From Paraburkholderia fungorum (lineage in GTDB: Bacteria > Pseudomonadota > Gammaproteobacteria > Burkholderiales > Burkholderiaceae): a stretch of DNA of 64,000 nt. A program made the position numbers and the translations under genes. The notes below the pieces were generated by a model that had not been told where the DNA came from, made no database searches, and saw nothing but the letters and a program-made list of their open reading frames with translations. Positions 46,810-55,501 of this stretch are shown here, in pieces (position 1 is the stretch's first letter; the number at the start of each line of letters is the position of its first letter). The stretch is from positions 62,001-126,000 of the forward strand of contig NZ_MCAS01000008.1 in the NCBI RefSeq assembly GCF_003610895.1, read 5' to 3'.

Positions 46810-47017
46810 GCGGAATTTGCCGTTTGCAACGGATTGCGCGGCGGCAACCGGGAGCGCAGCAAGCGCTGTTCCTCACCGGCGCAAGCGATATAGATGGGTA
46901 GCGATACGCGAATGACTGACTACAATAGGTGGATGCAAGCAGGAATCCGAAAGCGGTCCCGTTCAGACATAGCGTGTCAGTCGTGTGACGTTTCAGTTCC
47001 TTCATCGGAGGCATGCC

Positions 47018-47524
47018 ATGACCTGCCCATGCGAAAGAATTGCCGGCGCAATCATCTTTTTGCTGAGCGGGTATGCGTTCGCGGGCGAGCTTGCTATCGA
47101 TTTGCCCGAAGAGATGACCGTTGCAAGCATCGCGCCGCCGTCGGTGAAGGCCGTTGCGCCCATTCCGGAACCGCAACGCTATGAATTCGAGTACCAGTCG
47201 GGCCAGGGAAATCCCTCTTACGCGCAAGTCGATAACTTCTACAGCACGCCGCTAACTCACGACTTCCGGCTGGGCACCGGGACGCTGGCGCCCACGTCTG
47301 AAGCGGCGCCGCAACACGCGTCGGATTATCTCGATCTGGGCCCGTCGACCGCGCCGCAACTCTCGATGGTCGATTTGCCGAACGCGACCCTGACGCTCGG
47401 TGCGCAACCGCAGCGAAAGCTGTCGCTGGTCGTCAACGACTGGGCCTTTTCTGCAACGGCGCGGGTCGCGGTGCTTCACTCACACAGTACGGGCGCGACG
47501 TTTTCCGTGCGGCACGGGTTTTAA
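47018..47524 (+). CDS. Secreted hypothetical protein
   Basis: 168 residues with a signal peptide (MTCPCERIAGAIIFLLSGYAFAGE). The mature part has a Pro/Ala-rich segment, then 'YEFEYQSGQGNPSYAQVDN' and a beta-rich C-terminus ending VRHGF; the terminal Phe recalls outer-membrane proteins, but the protein is too short for a porin. A GGAGG site precedes the ATG. No family recognised. Confidence 0.7.
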   Translation: MTCPCERIAGAIIFLLSGYAFAGELAIDLPEEMTVASIAPPSVKAVAPIPEPQRYEFEYQSGQGNPSYAQVDNFYSTPLTHDFRLGTGTLAPTSEAAPQHASDYLDLGPSTAPQLSMVDLPNATLTLGAQPQRKLSLVVNDWAFSATARVAVLHSHSTGATFSVRHGF

Positions 47525-47584
47525 ACCAACGTTCGCGGCTTTCCGGCGGCACCCTCCCGCACGCCTTGCACGTGCCGCGCAGCG

Positions 47585-47830
47585 CTACTTCTCGGGTGCC
47601 GCCCGGTCTGTCGCGACGATCTGGCGGCCATACTCCACGGCAGCCTCGCGCGCTTGCACGGGCGTTGCATAAGGTCCGATCTGCGGCGCGCCTTCAAACG
47701 GAAACAGGATCTTCCGGTCGGACTTTCTGATGACCCTGAGGCCGCCCACGTACCGGCCGTCGCTCGTGCCGTGATAGGTCGCGTAGATCTCGAAGTCGCC
47801 GTCGGAAACATCCGCCTTATGCCGCGCCAT
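47585..47830 (-). CDS. Small conserved protein (DUF6723-like)
   Basis: 81 residues. 'FEIYATYHGTSDGRYVGGLRVIRKSDRK' followed by 'LFPFEGAPQIGPYATPVQAREAA' has the layout of short Burkholderiales proteins that pair a beta hairpin with an Ala-rich helix. The ATG at 47830 has AAGGA 8 bases before it; the frame upstream to 48013 is not protein-like. Function unknown. Confidence 0.65.
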   Translation of the reverse strand: MARHKADVSDGDFEIYATYHGTSDGRYVGGLRVIRKSDRKILFPFEGAPQIGPYATPVQAREAAVEYGRQIVATDRAAPEK

Positions 47831-48020
47831 TTCGAATTCCTTAACTATCCTTACGTTATGCCGATACCGTTTGCGCCAGCACATCTCGCCCCGTCCCACA
47901 GCCTCCGCTGGTTTTTTTGATCGACGCAGCGCCGGCAGCCGGCTCGACCAGCCTCTTGTCGAGCGCGCGAAGATCGGCCGGCCCGCAGCTTGCGACGAAG
48001 TCGCTGAAGTCACGATTGTC

Positions 48021-48060
48021 GACGGCTGGGTATCGTTATTGCGCCCGATACCCAGCCGTC
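48021..48060. terminator. Long hairpin after the PA2169-like gene
   Basis: GACGGCTGGGTATCG (48021-48035), 10-base loop, CGATACCCAGCCGTC (48046-48060): a perfect 15-base stem 7 bases past the stop of the gene at 48068. No T run follows, so it may end transcription or protect the 3' end of the mRNA. Confidence 0.65.
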
Positions 48061-48067
48061 TTGCGGA

Positions 48068-48520
48068 TCAAGGCTTGGCCGCAGCGTACTGATCACGCAG
48101 GTCGCGCACACGGTCATGGTTTTGCAGCACGCCCTGATACTGGCGCTCGACAATTCCACGCACGTCCGGCGGCAATTCCTTTTCGAGCGCGTCGTGATAT
48201 CGCTTCTTGGCCACGTCCTCGCCCTTTTCGCATTCAGCCAGGATTTCGTGATCGCTGCGATTCGTGACGGCCGACTTCACATCGACCCAGCCGCGATGCA
48301 GGGCGCCGCTTACACTGCCATGCGATTCGGGCTTGCCACCCATGCCTTGAACCGCATCCTGAAGCTCACGCGCGCCGCGCGCGCAGTCTGCTGCCCGCGA
48401 CTGAAACAGGGTTTTCAGTTGCGCGTCATGCGCATCCTCGGCGGCCTTGAGAAAACCCTTCTCGCCGTCCTTCGACGTTTCGATCAGATCATTCAGCGCG
48501 GAAACAACGTTCGTAGTCAT
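48068..48520 (-). CDS. PA2169 family four-helix-bundle protein (DUF2383)
   Basis: 150 residues, almost wholly helical. 'VVSALNDLIETSKDGEKGFLKAAED' at the start and 'CEKGEDVAKKRYHDALE' in the third helix are family blocks; the glutamates and histidines recall ferritin-like bundles, but no di-iron motif is complete. The strong site GGAGGT lies 5 bases before the ATG. Relatives are stress-associated with no known activity. Confidence 0.85.
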   Translation of the reverse strand: MTTNVVSALNDLIETSKDGEKGFLKAAEDAHDAQLKTLFQSRAADCARGARELQDAVQGMGGKPESHGSVSGALHRGWVDVKSAVTNRSDHEILAECEKGEDVAKKRYHDALEKELPPDVRGIVERQYQGVLQNHDRVRDLRDQYAAAKP

Positions 48521-48935
48521 TCAATACCTCCAGAGGTGTCGTCGATCAGAAAATCCACCGCCGCAGCTTTTTCGTGCAGCAACAGAACGCCTCAGGTCAT
48601 TCGCATGCGGCGTGCCTGGCATGTGCCGCCCCGCATGCGGGACGGTCAGAACGCGCTCCGGCAGTCAGGCACCGGCTTTGCTCATAGCGGGAACACCGGC
48701 GCATTTGCGCGCCACGCGCCTGAAACTCTTACCCACGACGATGCCTGCCTATGAAAATGTGTGGAGCTGCGCGGACACGCGTGGTCGCAAGCAATACCGC
48801 CATCACCCGCGCTGACGCAAAACACGCGTCGTCGGCCAAATACGCCACACGGATATGGATAGTCGGGAATCTTGGTTCTGCCACAACGCAGAAAGGACGA
48901 CACTGAGCGCTTCCTCTCCGGCGTGGTCTACTGAG
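48521..48935. other. Intergenic stretch
   Basis: 415 bases with the promoter region of the PA2169-like gene. Short frames on both strands have no ribosome sites or family resemblance. Confidence 0.5.
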
Positions 48936-49178
48936 ATGAGCAAACCCCAGTGGGATTATTCACAGCACACCGCCGCGACGGCCTCGCACGAGGTCTCGCG
49001 CCCGGCCCCTGAGCGTTCGCGTCCGTCGCATGGCCGGGTTGTCGCCGTTCTGCTGATCGCCGCGCTATGCGCGTGTTTGGAGCGCGAAGTCGCCGGTCCG
49101 TCAGAGGGTGGCATCCTGCCCGCGGTGGCGAAATACTGGCAAGCGGCCAAAGCCGCGATCCCTGCGCCCACACGTTAG
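48936..49178 (+). CDS. Short predicted membrane or lipoprotein-like protein
   Basis: 80 residues. After a polar N-terminus there is one hydrophobic stretch (VVAVLLIAALCACLE), and the C-terminus is Ala/Pro-rich. Start at 48936 has only GAG before it. No family recognised; it could be chance, but the hydrophobic segment and base composition are gene-like. Confidence 0.4.
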   Translation: MSKPQWDYSQHTAATASHEVSRPAPERSRPSHGRVVAVLLIAALCACLEREVAGPSEGGILPAVAKYWQAAKAAIPAPTR

Positions 49179-49232
49179 CCGAGCCGATACCTCACGCGCA
49201 TACGTATGGTCGCGATTGCGGGTCGGCCGCTA

Positions 49233-49916
49233 TCACCCCTCGCCGGCTGCTACCGCGGCATTGAACACCAACGAAAGTGTGCCCACGAGAATAAGGCTCA
49301 TCGCCCAGACTGCGTCCAGATTGAACCAGCTCCGCGACACGAATTTCAGCCCCAGATAGCGGTAGACCAGCCACGCGAGGAGTCCGCCGACCGCGATCAT
49401 GGCGGTGGCATGGACGCCGGAGACAAGCAGCGCCATGCCCAGATTGGCGTCGATCAGGGCCCGCGCGGCCTGATGTCCCTGATCCATCTCATAGGACCGG
49501 CAAAGGCCGAGGTAGACCGGCACGAGCATCAGCCCCGCGCCATGCGCGATGGCCACGGCGAAAGACCAGAGCGCGAGCCGCGACGGTGGAATCCGCGCAA
49601 GCACACGCGGATGACGCCGCCAGATCAGAAGCCACGCGCCAAAGGCGATGACCAGCACACTCGCGCCGATCTGGATTTCGCGCTGCCAGGCGAGCAGGAT
49701 CGCCAGCATGGCGAACGGCACCATCACCACGAACATCGCCAGTACGTGCCCAGCGGCGAGATACAGGAGCGCGGAGAACAGCGCCCGCGCCCGCCTGTCC
49801 ATCAGCCCGCTCGACACGGCGAGCGGCCAGCCCATCGCCGGGTTGAGCCCGTGATAGAGACCGCTCGCCGCGACGGCCAACCAAAGGCCGGTCTGCGGCC
49901 AGACACCGCCAATCAA
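49233..49916 (-). CDS. Polytopic membrane protein linked to SBP56
   Basis: 227 residues with about six membrane helices. The first has the block SGLYHGLNPAMGWPLAVSSGL, whose H-x3-NP-x-MGW motif is repeated in spirit by 'AHGAGLMLVP', suggesting metal or solute handling. The start is TTG at 49916, overlapping the SBP56 stop as TTGA with GGTGGGGA just before, so translation is coupled. The frame further upstream is only the shadow of the SBP56 gene. A transport or maturation role for methanethiol oxidase is possible (inference). Confidence 0.7.
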   Translation of the reverse strand: MIGGVWPQTGLWLAVAASGLYHGLNPAMGWPLAVSSGLMDRRARALFSALLYLAAGHVLAMFVVMVPFAMLAILLAWQREIQIGASVLVIAFGAWLLIWRRHPRVLARIPPSRLALWSFAVAIAHGAGLMLVPVYLGLCRSYEMDQGHQAARALIDANLGMALLVSGVHATAMIAVGGLLAWLVYRYLGLKFVSRSWFNLDAVWAMSLILVGTLSLVFNAAVAAGEG

Positions 49917-51319
49917 GTCCCCACCGATGGGTAGCAGAACGAATCGGTCGAGCAATCGCCGCCTTCGAGCCGGATCTGGTGAGCCCGGTATCCGTCGGGA
50001 AAGGCGACCCAGTAGTCGTCGGCCAGCGCCAGGCCGCCAGCAGGCTCGGCCCGGGCCATAACCTGTGCCGCGGGTACACCGTCCGGATAGAACTGGTTGT
50101 CCCACGTCGAATAGAGGGAGTTGGTCCAGTAGACGCGCTTGCCGTCCCGGCTGATCTCGACCATCTGCGGACCGCCCGCAAAGGTTTGACCGTTCGGGTG
50201 AGGCGTGCGCCGTACGATCCCGCCGATGTGGACCGATCCCGCGAGTTTCGGTTTGCGGGGTTCCGTCACGTCGTACTGGCGCATCTCGCCGGTTCCCCAA
50301 CAGGCGACGTACAGGAATTTGTCGTCGATGGAGAGGTCGATGTCGGTGACGAGCGGCGGCACCGCGCCGAACCCCTGAAGCAACGGCGGCAGCAATTCCG
50401 TGGCGGCGGGCTCGGGCGGAATGGTCGCGGTCTTCTCGATGTGGAACTTGCCGTCCTCCCGCCACCAGGTCCAGATCGACCCTTCAAGATTCGTCGTGTC
50501 GACCACTACGCCGATAAAGCCGTACTCCCGGCTGGGATCGTGCGCAGGCCGCACTTCGAGCCCCATCTGATGATTGGCGCCGAGATCGATGGTTTGCACG
50601 TTGCGCCTCGCCCGCAGATCCCAGAAGTGGATGTGGTGGCCATACCTGTTCGACAGAAGATCTTCAGGGACGAGCCCATTCTCGAACTGCGGCGGCAACG
50701 CCCACTCGCTCGACACCATGTAGTCGCGCGGCAGATTCCACCAGAAATCGTAGTGTTTCTCCTGCGGCCCGCGGTCGATCTCCCAGCGGCCGAGCACCTC
50801 GAACGTTTCGCAGTCCATGATGAAAATTCCCGGCGGCCCGTCTGTGCCATCTTTCCCGGCGCCACCGAGCGTGCTGACATAGATACCTTCGGGTCCACAA
50901 TGCACCGTGTGCGGACGCGAGTAGCCGGTCTTGCGGAAAATTTCCTCGGGTTCGATGATCTTGTGGATGCGCGCCTGCGTAGGATGGGGTTTGGTATCGA
51001 CGATGTAGATGCGCGAGGAGCGCATGCCCGGAATGATCAGATAGCGCCGTTCGAGGAAGGCGTGGCCGGTGAGCGGCGACAGGGACGATGAGCAGGCATT
51101 CCATCCGAAGTGATGAAATTCATCCCCCTTGTTCGGCACCGGCACCGTATGAACCACCTGGCTGTAGGTTGGCGATCCGGGCTTCACGTCGATCACCACA
51201 AGCGCGTCGGGCTGCGAGAAATCGGGGCTGAGCAGCAAGGTGTAGGCAAAGTCTTCCGCAGGCGCATCCATCGCGAGTTTCGGCGATGCATGGAACGTAG
51301 GATCAGGGCGCATTCCCAT
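49913..51319 (-). CDS. mtoX: Selenium-binding protein 56 / methanethiol oxidase
   Basis: 468 residues, complete SBP56 family protein. Conserved blocks include 'DEFHHFGWNACSSS', 'SRPHTVHCGPEGIYVSTLGG' with C141, 'KHYDFWWNLPRDYMVSSEWA', 'GHHIHFWDL' and 'DISLSIDDKFLYVACWGTGE'-like late strands. The bacterial enzyme oxidises methanethiol to formaldehyde, sulfide and peroxide with bound copper. Unlike secreted relatives, no signal peptide is visible. The ATG at 51319 follows AGGAGG. It is 137 bases after the SsuC-like gene, in the organosulfur run. The symbol is given by family. Confidence 0.88.
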   Translation of the reverse strand: MGMRPDPTFHASPKLAMDAPAEDFAYTLLLSPDFSQPDALVVIDVKPGSPTYSQVVHTVPVPNKGDEFHHFGWNACSSSLSPLTGHAFLERRYLIIPGMRSSRIYIVDTKPHPTQARIHKIIEPEEIFRKTGYSRPHTVHCGPEGIYVSTLGGAGKDGTDGPPGIFIMDCETFEVLGRWEIDRGPQEKHYDFWWNLPRDYMVSSEWALPPQFENGLVPEDLLSNRYGHHIHFWDLRARRNVQTIDLGANHQMGLEVRPAHDPSREYGFIGVVVDTTNLEGSIWTWWREDGKFHIEKTATIPPEPAATELLPPLLQGFGAVPPLVTDIDLSIDDKFLYVACWGTGEMRQYDVTEPRKPKLAGSVHIGGIVRRTPHPNGQTFAGGPQMVEISRDGKRVYWTNSLYSTWDNQFYPDGVPAAQVMARAEPAGGLALADDYWVAFPDGYRAHQIRLEGGDCSTDSFCYPSVGT

Positions 51320-51456
51320 GATGGGGTCCTCCTGTCGATCTGGTTCGGGGCCGGTAGCGGCGAGCGCAACCGGACGGTTCCCCAACTTTCGCGCGCCTCG
51401 TATTTCGTCATACTTAAGCGCGTGTCCACACTCTCATTGTTGCGTGTAACGAATCG

Positions 51457-52335
51457 TTAATGCTGCACGCCCCAGCGCCGAACGGTCACGCGTTCGAGCG
51501 TATCGAACACCAGATGTTCGATCAGCAGGCCGATCACGATCACCGCGGCCAGCCCTGCAAAAACGCGATCCGTGTACAACTCGTTCCGATTCTGAAAGAT
51601 ATACCACCCCAGGCCGCCACTGCCAGAACTCGCGCCGAATACGAGCTCGGCGGCGATCAGCGTGCGCCACGCAAAGGCCCAGCCCACCCGCAAGCCGGCC
51701 AGAATCGCCGGCAACGCCGCCGGCACCAGAATCAGCAGCACGTGGCGCATGCCCGTGAGCCCGTAGTTGCGCCCTGTCATGCGCAGCGTCGCCGGCACCG
51801 ATTGAAATCCTGAGTAGGTATTCAGCGCCAGCGGCCACAGCACCGAATGAACCAGCACGAACAGCAGGCTGCCGGTACCGAGGCCGAACCACAGCAACGC
51901 GAGCGGCAGGAGCGCGATGGAAGGCAAGGGGTTGAACATCGCCGTCAGCATCGACAGGACATCACGGCCCAGGCGCGTCGACACGGCGAGCGACGTCAGC
52001 GCGAAAGCAAGCACGGCGCCGAGCAGATAACCACGCAGCAGCACGGACATCGACACCGCCGTCTTCTGCAGCAGCTCGCCGGACCACACTCCTTGTATGA
52101 ACGCGCTAAACGTCGCGCCGAACGTCGGCAGGAGCAGATCGTTGTCGATCGCGCGCGCGGCGATTTCCCATATCACGATCAGCACCAGTGCCACCAGTGT
52201 CTTGCGCAACCAGCCTTGTTCGAAGATGCGCTTGCCAAGCGGCAGCGGCGCTTCGAGGGCGAGTTCGCCAAGCGGTTCGAGCGGACGCTCGTACTCTTCG
52301 CGAACCGGCGGCAACAGCGTAGCGGGAGAACTCAT
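51457..52335 (-). CDS. ABC transporter permease, SsuC/TauC-like
   Basis: 292 residues with a long cytoplasmic N-terminus and about six membrane helices. 'FNPLPSIALLPLALLWFGLG' and the EAA-type loop 'RNYGLTGMRHVLLILVPAALP' are typical of sulfonate/nitrate/taurine permeases. The ATG overlaps the ATPase stop as ATGA (52332-52335). It imports sulfonates or sulfate esters with the two neighbouring subunits. A TAACGAATCGTTA palindrome (51447-51459) spans its stop codon. Confidence 0.9.
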   Translation of the reverse strand: MSSPATLLPPVREEYERPLEPLGELALEAPLPLGKRIFEQGWLRKTLVALVLIVIWEIAARAIDNDLLLPTFGATFSAFIQGVWSGELLQKTAVSMSVLLRGYLLGAVLAFALTSLAVSTRLGRDVLSMLTAMFNPLPSIALLPLALLWFGLGTGSLLFVLVHSVLWPLALNTYSGFQSVPATLRMTGRNYGLTGMRHVLLILVPAALPAILAGLRVGWAFAWRTLIAAELVFGASSGSGGLGWYIFQNRNELYTDRVFAGLAAVIVIGLLIEHLVFDTLERVTVRRWGVQH

Positions 52336-53165
52336 TGCACGGCCTCCGTCTCATCGAACAGCAGATGATGAATACGCGCGACGCTGCGCTGAAAATCGCT
52401 GCGTCCGAAACTATCCTGGGAATACTGATGGCTGTTGAGCTCCGCGCGCACGCGGCCGGGATGCGGCGACAGCAGCAGAATGCGATTGCCGATCACGAGC
52501 GCCTCTTCGATCGAATGCGTGACGAACAGCAGCGTGAAGTTCACCTCTTCCCACAGGCGCAGCAATTCCTCCTGCATCTTGCGGCGCGTGAGCGCATCGA
52601 GCGCGGCGAAGGGCTCGTCCATCAGCAGCACGCGCGGCTGCATCGCCAGCGCGCGGGCAATCGCAACACGCTGCTTCATGCCACCCGACAACGTATGCGG
52701 ATAGGCCTTGGCAAACGACGCGAGCCCCACCTTCTCCAGGTAATGCAGCGCACGCTCGTTGGCTTCCACGCGCGACAGCTTTCTCGCTACACGCAGCGGA
52801 AAGGCGACGTTTTGCAGAACCGTCTTCCACGGCGGCAACTGGTCGAACTCCTGGAACACGACGATACGATCGGCACCGGGACCTCGCACGGTTTCGCCAT
52901 CGAGCGCGATACTGCCGGAGCTCGGCTGAATGAATCCGGCCACGGCTTTGAGCAGGGTCGACTTGCCGCAACCGGACGGTCCCAGCAGCACGAAGCGGTC
53001 GCCTCCGTAGACATCGAAACTCACGTTATGGGTCGCGCGAACGATCCGGTCACGCGTGCGATATTCGAGGTTGACGTTCTCGACCGCGAGCAACCTTTCG
53101 CTGGTCGCCGGCGTGGCCTGTTCAACAGCGTCGTTCGGAAACAGCAAAGTAGGATTGGCCACCAT
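52332..53165 (-). CDS. ABC transporter ATP-binding protein, SsuB/TauB-like
   Basis: 277 residues. Walker A GPSGCGKST at 62-70, Q-loop 'VVFQEFDQLPPW', signature LSGGMKQR, Walker B LLMDEPFAALDALTR and H-loop THSIEEA, all in the form typical of the nitrate/sulfonate/taurine ATPases. It sits between the binding-protein gene (82-base gap) and the permease gene (overlap). Confidence 0.92.
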   Translation of the reverse strand: MVANPTLLFPNDAVEQATPATSERLLAVENVNLEYRTRDRIVRATHNVSFDVYGGDRFVLLGPSGCGKSTLLKAVAGFIQPSSGSIALDGETVRGPGADRIVVFQEFDQLPPWKTVLQNVAFPLRVARKLSRVEANERALHYLEKVGLASFAKAYPHTLSGGMKQRVAIARALAMQPRVLLMDEPFAALDALTRRKMQEELLRLWEEVNFTLLFVTHSIEEALVIGNRILLLSPHPGRVRAELNSHQYSQDSFGRSDFQRSVARIHHLLFDETEAVQ

Positions 53166-53247
53166 CAGATCACTCCCTGCCGGCCGATTACACCGGTCGA
53201 TGCGCGGACCGACGAATTACTGGCGAAGCTCGCGAAGAAACTCATGC

Positions 53248-54300
53248 TCAGCTTCCCGCCGCGGTTGCCGGGTCGTCGAAGAAATAATCCTTCCACGATT
53301 TTGGCTCGTTTTTTATCGCGCCGACGCGATACATGAACTGCGCGAGGCCGAGCGTGTTCTGCGGCGCGACCTTGAACTGCACCTGCGGATCCTTGATGAC
53401 CTTCAGCAGCAGATTGCGGTCGATCTTCGACTGATTCGTGCGGATGTAGATATCGGCGGCGGCGTCGGGATTCGCGGCAATAAAACGTGCGGCATCCGCC
53501 AGCGCATCGACGAATGCGCGGTAAGTCTTCGGATTGTTGTCGCGGAATTTTTCCGTCGCGTACAGCACGGTCGCCGAGCTCGGGCCGCCCAGCACGTCGT
53601 ACGAACTCAGCACGATGTGCGCCTTCGGATTGCCGGCCAGTTCCTGCTCCTGAAATGGCGGATTGCCGAAGTGTCCGGTGATTTCCGTGCCGCCCGCGAT
53701 GATCGCAGCTGCCGCGTCGGGATGCGGCAGCGCCTGCGTGAACTTGTCGAGACGGTTGTAATCCTTGTCGCCCCAACGCTTCGCCGCCGCGTACTGCAGC
53801 ACGCGCGATTGCACCGACACGTTGACGGCCGGCACCGCGATGCGGTCTTTCGCCGTGAAGTCGGCGATCGTCCTGACATCGGGATTGTTGCTGACGAGGT
53901 AATACGGCAGATTCCCGAGCGACGCCACGCCCTTCACGTTCTGCTTGCCGTGCGTGCGGTCCCAGATCGTCAACAAGGGGCCGACGCCCGCGCCGGCGAT
54001 ATCCACCGCGCCGGAAAGCAGCGCATCGTTGACGGCGGCGCCACCCGAGAGCTTCACCCAGTCGACCTTGATATCGAGCCCCTGCTTACGCCCTTCTTTC
54101 TCGACGAACTGCTGGTCACGCGCCACGTTCAGCAGCAAATAGACGATGCCGAACTGTTCGGCAATGCGGATCTGGCCTTCGGCATGCGCGGGCATGGCCG
54201 CGCCTAAGCCGGCCGCGCCCATCGCCACGCTCAGCAGCGTGGCAGTCAGACGACGGGAGAAAGACAACCGCGCGGCGGTCGGGCGAAACCTGGCAAGCAT
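53248..54300 (-). CDS. ABC transporter substrate-binding protein (sulfonate/NMT1-like)
   Basis: 350 residues. Signal peptide with a twin basic start and hydrophobic core to about residue 40 (AMPAHAEG). The mature protein belongs to the SsuA/TauA/NMT1-like group: 'IRIAEQFGIVYLLLNVARDQ', 'DIAGAGVGPLLTIWDRT' and 'VDALADAARFIAANPDAAADIY'. The ATG at 54300 has CGGAG 6 bases upstream, better than ATGs at 54318 or 54342. It feeds the SsuBC-like pair just downstream. Confidence 0.9.
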   Translation of the reverse strand: MLARFRPTAARLSFSRRLTATLLSVAMGAAGLGAAMPAHAEGQIRIAEQFGIVYLLLNVARDQQFVEKEGRKQGLDIKVDWVKLSGGAAVNDALLSGAVDIAGAGVGPLLTIWDRTHGKQNVKGVASLGNLPYYLVSNNPDVRTIADFTAKDRIAVPAVNVSVQSRVLQYAAAKRWGDKDYNRLDKFTQALPHPDAAAAIIAGGTEITGHFGNPPFQEQELAGNPKAHIVLSSYDVLGGPSSATVLYATEKFRDNNPKTYRAFVDALADAARFIAANPDAAADIYIRTNQSKIDRNLLLKVIKDPQVQFKVAPQNTLGLAQFMYRVGAIKNEPKSWKDYFFDDPATAAGS

Positions 54301-54377
54301 TGGAACTCCGGTCAGCATGTGAGTGTGTGGATGTGCGGACATGTAGGCATGTGTGATCGACGCGGACGGCGTTGCCG

Positions 54378-55286
54378 TCAGAACGGCACGTCGCCTTCAA
54401 TCGTCGTGCGATACAGTTTGCGGCGCAGGTGATCGGGCGTGCCGGCGGCCAGATGCATCAATGAGCGGTTGTCCCAGAACACCATGTCGTGTTCGGCCCA
54501 TTGATGCCGGTACAGATGCTCGGGGCGCACGCTATGCGCAAAGATTTCCTCGAGTAATGATTTGCTCTCGTCTTCCGGCAAGCCGATCACACGGGTCGTG
54601 AAATGCTCGCTCACGAACAGCGCGCGGCGCCCGGTCTCAGGATGCGTGCGTACGATCGGCTGCACGACCGGCTTCACCTGTGCAATCTGCTCCGCCGACA
54701 GATTCGGCCGCCACGGGCTGCGCTTCTGCAATTCCGCGTACTTCGCGAGATAGGTGTGCTCCGCCGAACGCCCCTGCACCGCGCTGCGCAAATGCGCGGG
54801 CAGCGTGTCCCACGCGAGATGCATATTGGCGAACAGGGTGTCGCCGCCCTCCGAGGGCAACTCCTGCGCATGCAGCAGCGAGCCGAGGCTCGGCTTCTCC
54901 TTGTACGACAGGTCGGAATGCCAGTAGTGGCCGGCGTCGCCGAGACCGATAGGCTGGCCGTTCTCGACGATGTTCGAGACGACCAGCACCTCCGGGTAGT
55001 CCGGCAACTGGAATTGGTGCAGGACGTGAATCTGCAATGGGCCAAAGCGGCGGCTGAAGGCAATCTGCTGATCCGGCGTGATGCGTTGATCGCGAAACAC
55101 CAGCACGTGATGATCCAGATGCGCTCGGTGAATGCGTGCGAAATCGTCCTGAGCTAGCGGCTTGCTGAGATCGAGCCCCAGAACTTCCGCGCCGACAGGA
55201 CCATCGAAAGCGCGAATTTCGATGGAACGGGCTTGATTGACATGGCCAGCGGCGCTGGCGGCGGTGGATGCAAAGGCAGTCGTCAC
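54378..55286 (-). CDS. TauD/TfdA family 2-oxoglutarate-dependent dioxygenase
   Basis: 302 residues. The iron ligands are H123-x-D125 (YWHSDLS) and H278 (LMHLA); R289 (LRRKLYR), 11 residues later, binds 2-oxoglutarate as in TauD. Relatives hydroxylate taurine, alkyl sulfates or herbicides so that sulfite, sulfate or an aldehyde is released. It lies 77 bases upstream of the binding-protein gene in the same run. The related domain of the fused protein at 56828-58978 is a distant second copy. Confidence 0.92.
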   Translation of the reverse strand: MTTAFASTAASAAGHVNQARSIEIRAFDGPVGAEVLGLDLSKPLAQDDFARIHRAHLDHHVLVFRDQRITPDQQIAFSRRFGPLQIHVLHQFQLPDYPEVLVVSNIVENGQPIGLGDAGHYWHSDLSYKEKPSLGSLLHAQELPSEGGDTLFANMHLAWDTLPAHLRSAVQGRSAEHTYLAKYAELQKRSPWRPNLSAEQIAQVKPVVQPIVRTHPETGRRALFVSEHFTTRVIGLPEDESKSLLEEIFAHSVRPEHLYRHQWAEHDMVFWDNRSLMHLAAGTPDHLRRKLYRTTIEGDVPF

Positions 55287-55501
55287 AGGAAACTCTTCGT
55301 CGAATCTGTTCGAAGGACGCCGGCAAAGGCGAAGTCAGACAAATTTACCGGCGCACGTGCACGGCGACAACGAAGCAAATCCGATACGGTTATCTGCTGG
55401 AGTGATAAACCCGATGTTTTAACGCGCCGCGGGCGGCGCAGGCGCGTCCGATCATGTTCCGGCAGAGCGAATCAGCGCAACGCCAGCTGCCGTCCGCCGG
55501 C

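Noticed and set aside
49917..50465. Upstream continuation of the membrane-protein frame (410 residues)
   Set aside because: It overlaps the well-conserved end of SBP56; hydrophobic sequence begins only after the TTG at 49916.
52335..53336. 333-codon plus-strand frame opposite the SsuB-like gene
   Set aside because: Long antisense frames are common in high-GC codons. The product is Arg/His/Gln-rich with no family features, while the minus strand encodes a complete ATPase.
53056..54207. 383-codon plus-strand frame opposite the sulfonate binding protein
   Set aside because: Same reason: antisense of a clear gene with signal peptide and family motifs.
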